The notes under the pieces: model-generated
Told to the model about the DNA's origin: nothing
Database searches by the model: none
What the model saw: only the letters and a program-made list of their open reading frames with translations
Translations under genes and position numbers: made by a program
DNA from: an uncultured Phycisphaerales bacterium
GTDB taxonomy: Bacteria; Planctomycetota; Phycisphaerae; Sedimentisphaerales; Anaerobacaceae
Reading direction: 5' to 3'
Assembly: GCA_937868145.1 (NCBI GenBank)
Contig: CALMMH010000931.1
Location: 1-5,096, forward strand
DNA: 5,096 nucleotides
Shown here: in pieces, positions 1 through 5,096 of the stretch
Layout of the letters: each line of letters begins with the position of its first letter
Position numbering within the stretch: the stretch's first letter is position 1

Positions 1-1
1 A

Positions 2-457
2 GAAGAACCGCACCTCGCTCAGGCCGACAGACGGCGCCACGCCGCCCCAGTTGGACTCGATCGTCAACTTGACGCATTTGGCCGAGACTCCGGCGAAGCT
101 GATGACCGTGTTGGCCGTGTAGCCCGCCTGACCTGGTGCCCGGGCGAATTCCGGCACTCCCTCCAGCGCCATCCAGGTCGTGCCATCGGTGGAGTATTCG
201 ATCTTGACGGTCTTGGCTCCGAAACCCATGGATGGCTCGGTCAGTTGGTTCGAGTTCCACACCCACAGCTCGTGCAGAGCGTAGATCTGGTCAAATTCGT
301 ATTGAATCCAGTGCGGTTCCGTATCCTTGCTGAGCCACATGTCGTTGGATTCGGTCGAATGCCCGTCGTTCTCGTCGAGCCCTGAGCCATCGACCGTCTT
401 TTCCGGCCCCATGCCGCGCTGAAAGCTGGACGCCTTGGCAACGACGTTCCGGGTCGG
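2..457 (-). other. Discoidin/F5-8 type C domain, truncated by the window edge
   Basis: Beginning at YPTRNVVAKASSF, the segment shows the F5/8-type-C pattern. This consists of KTVDGSGLDENDGHST (the galactose-binding-fold DG loop), MWLSKDTEPHWIQYEFDQIY, LHELWVWNSNQ, GAKTVKIEYSTDGTTWMAL, then AKCVKLTIESNWGG and SVGLSEVRFF at the edge. Such domains bind sugars or other surface ligands. GLSEVRFF is near the usual end of the domain, so the domain is almost complete, but the protein clearly continues beyond the window. Confidence 0.9.
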
Positions 458-1852
458 ATAGGCGTAGGCTTCGGTCGTAAAGGAGAAGACCGGGCCTTTG
501 TAGATGATGGGCTCTATGGACCCGACGACCACGTCGATTACATCGACGCGCCAGTAATATGTCTTGCTGAATTCCAGAAGCCCGTTGGGATCATACGTCG
601 TCTCCGCCTGTCCTTCGCTGACCAGGACGCCGCAGGGATCCTCTCGCGTCGCGTTGCTCACATCGTCAAACGAGGTTCCAAAGTACACATCCTGACTATC
701 AGCAAACGAGGGAGAGATCCAGCTCAGGACGACATCGCAGGGAACATCCGAAGCTTCCGAGCCAGGGGCCTTCGACGATTCCATGAAGACCGCCAGGTCT
801 TTCTCGTCCACCACGCCGTCGCCCCAAGGGAATGGACCGATATCGCACAAAGGTTCGTTCTTGCCCCAGTTGGCTTCCAGGATGGCCATATCCGCCGCAT
901 CGACCTTGCCGTCGCCGTCGAAGTCCAAGAGCGGGAGGATGGGGGCTTGCCAGAGGTCGCAGTCATAACTGGCGAGGTCGGTGACGCGCGCGAAGTAGAG
1001 CGTCGAGCCGTCCGCTGAGATGTTGGGACAGGAGTCCCAAGAGGGGCCATTGACGATGGGTCCCAGATTCACGGGAGCGTCCCAGGCGTCGTTTTTCGTG
1101 GCCCGCCTCGTCATGTAGAGATCGTATAAACCCATGGCGCCCCCGCTCTCACACCCCCCGGGACGGTTGCTCGTGAGGATGAGCAACAGGCCATCCGGCG
1201 AAATGGCCGAGTACCATTCGTCCGTCGGACTGTTGATCGGCGCGCCCAAATTGGCCGGGGCGTCCCAAGTGTCGTTCACCGTCGCTCGTTTGGTCACCCA
1301 TAGATCTCTGCCGCCGAACCCGCCGGGACGATCGGATGTGAAGTAAAGCTCCAGACCGTCGGGCGAGATGAGCGGATCCTGGTCCCTGAAGCCGGTGTTG
1401 ACTACTGGTCCCAGGTTCGTCGGGACGCCCCAGTCGTCCTGCACGGTCGGGCGGGTCGTTACCCAGATGTCGTAACTCCCGAACCCGCCGGAGCGGTTGG
1501 AGAAAAGGTAAAGCGACAGCCCGTCGGCGGACATACTGCCGGGCGCATTCCCACCCGGGCTGTTGACGACCGGGCCGAGATTGGAGGACGGACCCCAGGG
1601 GCTGTCCGGCGTGGCCCGCCGGGATACCCAGATGTCCGCGACGGCATCCGTGGGTCCATGATTAAAATAGAGTTCCAACCCGTCGGGCGAAGAACAGGGC
1701 ATAGCATCAGCTTCTGAAGTGTTGATCGTGGGACCCAGCCTGGTGGGCTCGCCGAAAGTGAAATTCGCCTGCGCAACAGATGCATCGAGGCCGGAGAGCA
1801 GACCCAGCCCAAAGAACGACATGACGACCATCGGAATCTCAAAGAGCTTCAT
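2..1852 (-). CDS. Alternative model: separate secreted PD40-dockerin-FN3-discoidin protein, partial at its C-terminus
   Basis: This is the same frame as the long ORF, begun at the internal ATG at 1852-1850. The case for a real start is that AAGG lies 6 nt upstream, and that the following residues form a textbook Sec signal peptide: MK, then a hydrophobic core with VVMSFFGLGLL, then VAQA before N30. The mature product would begin with FTFGEPTRLG, a usual first PD40 blade. It then carries five PD40 repeats, a type I dockerin, an FN3-like module and an F5/8-type-C domain running off the left edge (617 residues visible). Known: secreted proteins of this architecture are common in Phycisphaerae and are thought to sit at the cell surface or on polysaccharide. 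Against this model, the kinase frame enters this ATG without any stop. The start at 1852 could also be an internal start that makes a second, exported product from the same message. Confidence 0.4.
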   Translation of the reverse strand, partial: MKLFEIPMVVMSFFGLGLLSGLDASVAQANFTFGEPTRLGPTINTSEADAMPCSSPDGLELYFNHGPTDAVADIWVSRRATPDSPWGPSSNLGPVVNSPGGNAPGSMSADGLSLYLFSNRSGGFGSYDIWVTTRPTVQDDWGVPTNLGPVVNTGFRDQDPLISPDGLELYFTSDRPGGFGGRDLWVTKRATVNDTWDAPANLGAPINSPTDEWYSAISPDGLLLILTSNRPGGCESGGAMGLYDLYMTRRATKNDAWDAPVNLGPIVNGPSWDSCPNISADGSTLYFARVTDLASYDCDLWQAPILPLLDFDGDGKVDAADMAILEANWGKNEPLCDIGPFPWGDGVVDEKDLAVFMESSKAPGSEASDVPCDVVLSWISPSFADSQDVYFGTSFDDVSNATREDPCGVLVSEGQAETTYDPNGLLEFSKTYYWRVDVIDVVVGSIEPIIYKGPVFSFTTEAYAYPTRNVVAKASSFQRGMGPEKTVDGSGLDENDGHSTESNDMWLSKDTEPHWIQYEFDQIYALHELWVWNSNQLTEPSMGFGAKTVKIEYSTDGTTWMALEGVPEFARAPGQAGYTANTVISFAGVSAKCVKLTIESNWGGVAPSVGLSEVRFF

Positions 1853-4800
1853 CTCACACCTTGCTTTCTGCCCGAAGGCAACAGACATCATGGGAATCGT
1901 ATGGACGGGTCTTTCTGCAGAAAAGACGAGTTCGCTATCGAAAGGCAGGTCGAGGATGCACCCCAGGTCACGGGGTGTGCCGAACCACAGACCCGAGGGC
2001 GACCTGCCGCTCATCACGGCGGACCAGCGCTTCATATCGATCTGGGCTTTGAGCTGCTCGTGCAAATTGTCGTAGTACCGCGCCCTATCGGCATAGGCGG
2101 AGGCATCCTGCGGGTCGGCTTCGATCCGGCGGGTGTGGAGGGCTACCCTGCTCCGGAAGTGGTCACTGATCGTCTGCGCGGGGCCCAGCGCTTCGGCGAG
2201 AGGAACCTTGGGATCAAGGTCGGCAGTCCAGATTTCGAAGTACGGCTCGCCCAAGTGAAAGACGAGCTTCGTTCCATCCGGGGCCCAGGAAGCGGCCGTG
2301 ATCTGGCTGTCCAAGACCTTGAGCGGCTGGCTTCCGTCGAGGCGATGGACCCACAGTCCCATTTTGTTCTCGGTTCGGCCAGTGCAGAGTTCGCTGCCGG
2401 TGGGCGACCAGGCCGGGAAGCCCCAGGCGGGCCCAGATGCAGCCGACTGGGCCACGATCGTCTGGGTCGCCAGGTCCCTGACCTTGAGCAGGCCCGCTTC
2501 CACGTAGGCCACCCGTTGACCGTCCGGCGATATCGAAGGGTGGGGATAGGAACACGCCATGATGCGGTCAGGGGTAGCGTCTCGATCCTCAATAGAGATC
2601 GAGCAGAGGGCGCTGTCCACGCGTGACTGATAATAGACGTAGTGGGGGTCTTGACTCCAGGATGGCCAGCCGCCGCGAGCCAGACGCCGGGGCTGGGTCC
2701 CATCCGCCTTCATGATCCAGACCTCTTCCTCTACCTTCGGACGTTCTTTCCACTTGCGCCCGGCCGTGGCGAATTCCGGGACCCGCAGGGTCTGACATTC
2801 GCGGACAAAGGCGATGTATCGCCCGTCGGGCGACCAGGCCGGGTCTTTGCCGGGGACAATGAGCAGCTCCGTCTCATGGGTGGCAGGATCGTAGAGCGCC
2901 ACGCCATTATAGCCGACAACCCCCATACTGAAGACCAGCTTCTTTCCGTCGGGGGACCAGCGCCCTGTGAAACCGTCGACGATCACACGCTTGGCCTTGG
3001 CCGCGAGATGCTGATAGGTCTCCGCAGCCTCCACCAGTGGCAGAAAGGCCGCCCCCACGGGCGTGCGGTTCGGCAGATGCCAGGGCCGGCCTGCCTGGAG
3101 GCTGTCGAACATGTATCTGGTGCACCAGTCCTCGAATGCCCGCCGCGCTTCCGGGCCGGGGCTGATGATCCGCTCAAAGACGTCCACCGCCGCCTCGTAG
3201 TCCCCTAAGGCGGTCAGCGCGACAAAAAGGTCGTACTGGAAGATCGGGTGATCTGGCCAGAGCCCCAATGCCTCTTTGGCGGCCGCGATGGCCGCCTGAT
3301 AGCTCCCCATGCGTAGAAGGGTCTCCAGACGCTGGGTGGTCAGATCGAGATACTGTGGATCGTCCTTTGGCGTTAGCGCCAGTGCGTCGTCATACGCCAC
3401 CATCGCCTCGGCATACTGACCCAATTCGCGCAAGGCCACCGCCCGCAGGGAGTACCCCAGCGAGTCACGCGGCCGCAGGATCGTCATGGCGAATGCATCA
3501 TCCCTCATCTTCTCGTATTTCCGCGAGGCGTAGTAGATGAACGCCCGCAGCCGGCGGGATTCATAGTTGACCGGGTTCAACGGGTCGGGGTCACGAGAGG
3601 CAAGCTGCAAGGCTCGGTCCAGTGCGGCAAGTTGCTCCTTGATCGTGACGGCCGTCATGGCCCGCAAGAAAAATGCCTCCGCCGTTTCCGGCAGCAGGGC
3701 CTCGGCTCGACGCTGGTACTCTTCGATTTCCGCCGACTTCTCGGCTTTAGCCGATTGGCTCTCCCAGAGGACGCGGGCGAGGAGGGCATGGGCCGCCCCC
3801 GCAATCGCCGGGCGCTCATCCAGGAGACGGTTCAGCATCGCGATGGCTTCGTCGGGCCGACGGTCTTCCGCCAGAATGCCAGCACAGAAGAACTGAGCTT
3901 CCGGACCGACATACTTGCTGGCGACAATGCTCTGGGCGGTCTCCAAAGCGCCTTGGCGATTTCCCTTGGCAAACTGCGCGCGGGCCTGGGACAGAGTATC
4001 TCGATCCTGGAAAGCTCTGGCCTCCACCAACTGGAGCCGGGCCCGATGCCACAGCGAAAGAGTGATGACCATGATGCTGGCGACAACCATCACTGCGAGG
4101 GCTGTCAGGACCCGGACCCGATGTCGGCGCAAAAACTTGCGCAGGCGGTAGGTTGTGCTGGGGCTTCGCGCCAGGACCGGTTCATGCTCCAAGTGCCGTC
4201 GGATATCTTCCGCCAGGCTGTTGGGCGTCTCATATCTGTGGGCACGATCCTTCTCCAACGACTTCATCGCAATCCAGTCCAGATCGCCTCGCAGGGCTCT
4301 CCGGAGTAGATCGGGCGTGCAGTTGCGGCATTTGGCGACATCGGTCAGTGTATTACCAAGTGTCGTCAGCTTTGTGGAAGGCTTGACCGGCTCCCGCTCC
4401 CGGATCACCCGCTGCATCTCGATGTAACCGGCTCTTCTGAGTTCTTCTTCGCTGAAGGGCGTCGTCCCGGTCAGGAGTTCATAGAGAAGCACGCCGAGAG
4501 AGTAGATGTCCGAGCGGGTATCAATATCCGTATCGCTCAACTCCGCCTGCTCAGGACTCATGTAGGCGGGAGTACCGATGAGGTGGGCATAGCGGGTGAA
4601 GAGCGTCTTTTCCGTCAGCTTCTGGTTGATCGCCTTGGCGATCCCGAAATCGATCACTTTAGGCACGGGTCTGCCATCGTGGTGCGTGACCATGACGTTC
4701 GAGGGCTTGATATCCCGGTGGATGATGCCCTTCTGATGAGCGTGCTGGACCGCGTTGCAGACCTGGATGAACAGCCCCAGCCGGTCCTTGGTGCTCAGGC

Positions 4801-5095
4801 TATTCCTATCACAGTACTCCGTGATCGAGACCCCCTGGACGAGTTCCATGACGAAGTACGGCCGACCGGTTTCGGTCGCCCCGGCGTCGAGGACTTTGGC
4901 GATGTTGGGGTGGTCCATCAGCGCCAGGGCCTGGCGCTCCGCCTCGAACCGGGCGATGACTTGGCGGGTATCCATCCCCAGCTTGATGATCTTGAGAGCC
5001 ACCCTGCGACGGATGGGCTGCTCCTGCTCGGCCATATAGACCACCGCCATTCCTCCTTCCCCGATCTTCTCCAGGAGCTTGTACCGGCCGATCAC
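2..5095 (-). CDS. Giant Ser/Thr kinase-TPR-TolB propeller-PD40-dockerin-FN3-discoidin protein, partial at both ends
   Basis: Seen: one minus-strand frame stays open for 1,698 codons across the window, with no in-frame stop and neither the true start nor the true end visible. In order it encodes a Hanks-type protein kinase (ORF residues 3-285), a transmembrane helix (328-349), TPRs (about 364-650), a six-motif TolB-like propeller (699-960), a TPR-like hairpin (979-1022), a linker, a second hydrophobic segment that looks like a signal peptide (1082-1110), five PD40 repeats (1115-1388), a dockerin (1389-1441), an FN3-like module (1444-1542) and an F5/8-type-C domain (1547 to the edge). Known: planctomycete kinases often carry TPR and propeller sensors after a transmembrane helix, signalling from outside to the cytoplasmic kinase. 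Inferred: the C-terminal half adds carbohydrate- or surface-binding modules. Odd: the second half looks like an independent secreted protein, so the frame may be two genes whose separating stop is lost. The reading frame is certain; single-protein status is less so. Confidence 0.75.
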   Translation of the reverse strand, partial: MIGRYKLLEKIGEGGMAVVYMAEQEQPIRRRVALKIIKLGMDTRQVIARFEAERQALALMDHPNIAKVLDAGATETGRPYFVMELVQGVSITEYCDRNSLSTKDRLGLFIQVCNAVQHAHQKGIIHRDIKPSNVMVTHHDGRPVPKVIDFGIAKAINQKLTEKTLFTRYAHLIGTPAYMSPEQAELSDTDIDTRSDIYSLGVLLYELLTGTTPFSEEELRRAGYIEMQRVIREREPVKPSTKLTTLGNTLTDVAKCRNCTPDLLRRALRGDLDWIAMKSLEKDRAHRYETPNSLAEDIRRHLEHEPVLARSPSTTYRLRKFLRRHRVRVLTALAVMVVASIMVITLSLWHRARLQLVEARAFQDRDTLSQARAQFAKGNRQGALETAQSIVASKYVGPEAQFFCAGILAEDRRPDEAIAMLNRLLDERPAIAGAAHALLARVLWESQSAKAEKSAEIEEYQRRAEALLPETAEAFFLRAMTAVTIKEQLAALDRALQLASRDPDPLNPVNYESRRLRAFIYYASRKYEKMRDDAFAMTILRPRDSLGYSLRAVALRELGQYAEAMVAYDDALALTPKDDPQYLDLTTQRLETLLRMGSYQAAIAAAKEALGLWPDHPIFQYDLFVALTALGDYEAAVDVFERIISPGPEARRAFEDWCTRYMFDSLQAGRPWHLPNRTPVGAAFLPLVEAAETYQHLAAKAKRVIVDGFTGRWSPDGKKLVFSMGVVGYNGVALYDPATHETELLIVPGKDPAWSPDGRYIAFVRECQTLRVPEFATAGRKWKERPKVEEEVWIMKADGTQPRRLARGGWPSWSQDPHYVYYQSRVDSALCSISIEDRDATPDRIMACSYPHPSISPDGQRVAYVEAGLLKVRDLATQTIVAQSAASGPAWGFPAWSPTGSELCTGRTENKMGLWVHRLDGSQPLKVLDSQITAASWAPDGTKLVFHLGEPYFEIWTADLDPKVPLAEALGPAQTISDHFRSRVALHTRRIEADPQDASAYADRARYYDNLHEQLKAQIDMKRWSAVMSGRSPSGLWFGTPRDLGCILDLPFDSELVFSAERPVHTIPMMSVAFGQKARCEMKLFEIPMVVMSFFGLGLLSGLDASVAQANFTFGEPTRLGPTINTSEADAMPCSSPDGLELYFNHGPTDAVADIWVSRRATPDSPWGPSSNLGPVVNSPGGNAPGSMSADGLSLYLFSNRSGGFGSYDIWVTTRPTVQDDWGVPTNLGPVVNTGFRDQDPLISPDGLELYFTSDRPGGFGGRDLWVTKRATVNDTWDAPANLGAPINSPTDEWYSAISPDGLLLILTSNRPGGCESGGAMGLYDLYMTRRATKNDAWDAPVNLGPIVNGPSWDSCPNISADGSTLYFARVTDLASYDCDLWQAPILPLLDFDGDGKVDAADMAILEANWGKNEPLCDIGPFPWGDGVVDEKDLAVFMESSKAPGSEASDVPCDVVLSWISPSFADSQDVYFGTSFDDVSNATREDPCGVLVSEGQAETTYDPNGLLEFSKTYYWRVDVIDVVVGSIEPIIYKGPVFSFTTEAYAYPTRNVVAKASSFQRGMGPEKTVDGSGLDENDGHSTESNDMWLSKDTEPHWIQYEFDQIYALHELWVWNSNQLTEPSMGFGAKTVKIEYSTDGTTWMALEGVPEFARAPGQAGYTANTVISFAGVSAKCVKLTIESNWGGVAPSVGLSEVRFF
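470..766 (-). other. Fibronectin type III-like module
   Basis: The module opens with PGSEASDVPCDVVLSW, the style of bacterial Ig/FN3-like spacers that begin with an 'A-x-DVP-x-DVVLSW' strand. It continues with VYFGTSFDDV, then TTYDPNGLLEFSKTYYWRVD (Trp at ORF residue 1515), and ends with GPVFSFTTE. It is probably an extracellular spacer that positions the discoidin domain, and similar modules recur in Phycisphaerae exported proteins. It contains two cysteines, which might pair if the module is exported. Confidence 0.8.
773..931 (-). other. Type I dockerin-like domain
   Basis: The first calcium loop is intact: DFDGDGKVDAAD (ORF residues 1391-1402), followed by the helix MAILEANWG. The second half is CDIGPFPWGDGVVDEKDLAV (1417-1436). 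It keeps the GDGVVD...D end of the loop, but Phe and Trp stand where the first two calcium ligands should be. This degenerate second half is a familiar style in Phycisphaerae proteins. Dockerins bind cohesin modules in clostridial cellulosomes, but planctomycete dockerins have no established partner, so the role here (surface anchoring or complex assembly) is inferred. Confidence 0.88.
932..1753 (-). repeat. Five tandem PD40/WD40-like protein repeats
   Basis: Five units have boundaries at about 1753-1598, 1597-1433, 1432-1268, 1267-1085 and 1084-932 (52, 55, 55, 61 and 51 residues). The shared pattern is W-(G/D)-x-P-x-NLGP-x-VN, a variable loop, S-x-DGL-x-LYF, then S-x-RPGG-x-G-x-x-D-(I/L)-WV-x-x-RAT. 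The first unit lacks the leading Trp (GEPTRLG), the fourth has an insertion (CESGGAMGL), and the fifth has lost the RPGG turn. Such repeats form beta-propeller blades, typically in exported planctomycete proteins. The ligand is unknown. Five visible blades is fewer than the usual six to eight, although five-bladed propellers exist. Confidence 0.92.
1766..1852 (-). other. Embedded Sec signal peptide-like segment
   Basis: Residues 1082-1110 have the three classic parts of a signal peptide. There is a short charged start (Met-Lys), a hydrophobic core around VVMSFFGLGLL, and a polar end with small residues at -3 and -1 (AQA), followed by Asn. It lies in the middle of the long open frame, more than 1,080 residues downstream of the visible kinase start. 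As an N-terminus it would direct secretion with cleavage after residue 1110. Inside a fusion it would instead be a second membrane segment. Confidence 0.8.
1853..2161 (-). other. TPR-like hairpin and linker between the kinase half and the secreted-protein half
   Basis: Residues 979-1022 (TRRIEADPQDASAYADRARY onward) read as one TPR-like helical hairpin, which commonly closes planctomycete kinase-TPR proteins. Residues 1023-1081 are harder to place. They contain FGTPRDLG (1038-1045) and ELVFSAERP (1055-1063), which resemble the start and end of a PD40 blade with its middle missing, then HTIPMMSVAFGQKARCE, which runs straight into the Met at 1082. The frame is open all through. A natural stop for the kinase protein would be expected here but is absent. 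Confidence 0.6.
1859..1862 (-). promoter_or_regulatory. Possible ribosome binding site for internal ATG at 1852
   Basis: The minus-strand sequence AAGGTGTGAG precedes the ATG. The AAGG core sits 6 nt from the start codon, which is good spacing for Shine-Dalgarno pairing. It matters because it would allow internal or coupled initiation of the exported half. The match is only four bases and could be chance. I see no convincing promoter upstream of it. Confidence 0.4.
2216..3001 (-). other. TolB/WD40-like six-bladed beta-propeller
   Basis: Six copies of the W-S-P-D-G-(K/R)-x-(I/L/V)-x-(F/Y) signature occur at roughly 40-60 residue spacing: RWSPDGKKLVF (712), AWSPDGRYIAF (753), SWSQDPHYVYY (812), SISPDGQRVAY (854), AWSPTGSELCT (895) and SWAPDGTKLVF (936). 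Linking strands such as VWIMKADG (792-799) fit PD40 blades. Six motifs match the six-bladed TolB fold. The third (WSQD) and fifth (WSPTG) copies have lost the consensus Asp-Gly pair, fully or in part. The domain lies outside the membrane and probably binds a protein, glycan or other ligand, but the ligand cannot be told from sequence. Confidence 0.9.
3005..4048 (-). other. Tetratricopeptide repeat (TPR) region
   Basis: This is a helical region of about 350 residues right after the membrane helix. Clear TPR units show the W/L-G-Y-A-P spacing: 367-397 (AKGNRQGALETAQ), 398-431 (AEDRRPDEAIAMLNRLL), 544-577 (LRELGQYAEAMVAYDDAL), 582-615 (LLRMGSYQAAIAAAKEAL) and 617-648 (LTALGDYEAAVDVFERII). The parts between them (about 440-540) are helical with weaker repeats, for example 511-538. 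TPRs are protein-interaction scaffolds, and here they probably link ligand or partner sensing outside the cell to the kinase. The last stretch (650-697) is a non-repeat linker containing RPWHLPNRTPVGAAFLPL, which leads into the propeller. Confidence 0.9.
4049..4114 (-). other. Transmembrane helix after the kinase
   Basis: A basic juxtamembrane stretch, RKFLRRHRVR (319-328), is followed by about 20 uncharged, mostly hydrophobic residues, including VLTALAVMVVASIMVITLSL, and then WHR. The positive charge on the N-terminal side predicts that the kinase stays in the cytoplasm and that the following TPRs and propeller are outside. This is the usual layout of membrane-bound bacterial receptor kinases. 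Confidence 0.93.
4241..5095 (-). other. Hanks-type serine/threonine protein kinase domain
   Basis: It transfers phosphate from ATP to Ser/Thr of target proteins in the cytoplasm. All the key motifs are visible. The glycine loop is IGEGGMAVVY (11-20), with Ala instead of the third Gly. The ATP lysine is K35 in VALKII and the likely helix-C glutamate is E53. The catalytic loop HRDIKPSN spans 126-133 (D128, K130, N133), the metal-binding DFG is at 149-151, and the activation segment runs through GTPAYMSPEQA (174-184). D196 lies in SDIYSLG, and the C-lobe ends with the planctomycete signature GDLDWIAMKSLEKDR (270-284). Thr161, Thr164, Thr167 and Thr175 are candidate activation-loop phosphosites. 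No catalytic residue is missing, so activity is expected. The domain begins within a few residues of the window edge, so any N-terminal extension is not seen. Confidence 0.97.
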
Positions 5096-5096
5096 C

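Noticed and set aside
1459..1842. Minus-strand frame of 127 codons beginning just after the junction
   Set aside because: It is out of frame with the signal peptide and PD40 repeats and rich in Arg, Pro and Ser, with no domain.
1853..1960. Promoter for a separate secreted-protein gene
   Set aside because: I looked on the minus strand upstream of the ATG at 1852 and saw no pair of -35 and -10 boxes better than chance. Only the four-base AAGG site is supportable.
1901..2626. Plus-strand open frame of 241 codons starting MDGSFCRKDEF
   Set aside because: It lies fully antisense to the propeller and junction, whose minus-strand translation has clear WSPDG motifs. Its protein has low-complexity Arg/Gly/Pro content and no recognisable domain. 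Long antisense frames are expected opposite GC-rich coding DNA.
2143..2703. Minus-strand open frame of 186 codons in another frame
   Set aside because: It is a frame-shifted shadow of the propeller. The main frame through the same bases gives the propeller motifs without interruption.
2642..3208. Plus-strand open frame of 188 codons
   Set aside because: It is antisense to the TolB propeller and the end of the TPRs. The minus strand is clearly the coding one.
3632..4309. Plus-strand open frame of 225 codons
   Set aside because: It is antisense to the transmembrane and TPR region of the kinase, with no domain or convincing start context. It is a shadow.
4319..4330. Cys pair in KCRNCTPD of the kinase C-lobe as a metal-binding or redox motif
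   Set aside because: A lone CxxC next to a family-typical TPDLL stretch, with no second pair nearby. It is better explained as normal variation in this kinase subfamily.

Overview
The whole 5.1 kb window is one minus-strand open frame. It has no in-frame stop from 5095 down to 2 (1,698 codons) and runs off both edges. I translated it by hand along its full length. Residue numbers below are 'ORF residues', with residue 1 being the codon at 5095-5093. There is no intergenic DNA, RNA gene, insertion sequence or CRISPR array, and the plus strand holds only shadow frames.

The likely source is a Planctomycetota bacterium, probably of class Phycisphaerae (Sedimentisphaerales-like). Three things point there. 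The kinase is of the planctomycete type, with the exact style of HRDIKPSNVM, VIDFGIAKA, GTPAYMSPEQA and GDLDWI motifs. The dockerin has a second half of the form CDI-x-P-x-(P)-x-GDGVVD-x-x-DL. The FN3-like plus F5/8-type-C module carries VYFGTSFDDV, YYWRVD and LSEVRFF. This assignment rests on recognising family style, not on a search.

Reading in the direction of translation, from right to left: a cytoplasmic Hanks-type Ser/Thr kinase domain (about 5095-4241); a juxtamembrane basic stretch and one transmembrane helix (4114-4049); a long TPR region (about 4048-3005); a six-motif TolB/WD40-like propeller (about 3001-2216); and a further TPR-like hairpin with an odd linker (2161-1853). Then come a Met with a perfect-looking Sec signal peptide (1852-1766), five tandem PD40/WD40-like repeats of 51-61 residues (1753-932), a type I dockerin (931-773), a fibronectin-III-like module (766-470) and a discoidin/F5/8-type-C domain that is cut by the left edge (457-2).

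The right half alone would be a standard receptor-like kinase: kinase inside, TPR and propeller sensor outside. The left half alone would be a standard secreted planctomycete surface or polysaccharide-associated protein. The central question is that no stop codon separates them, although the second part starts with its own Shine-Dalgarno-like site, Met, signal peptide and signal-peptidase site. I annotate the continuous frame as the primary gene and give the separate secreted protein as an alternative model. Three explanations remain: a true giant fusion, a fusion with internal initiation, or a lost or misread stop or indel at the junction.
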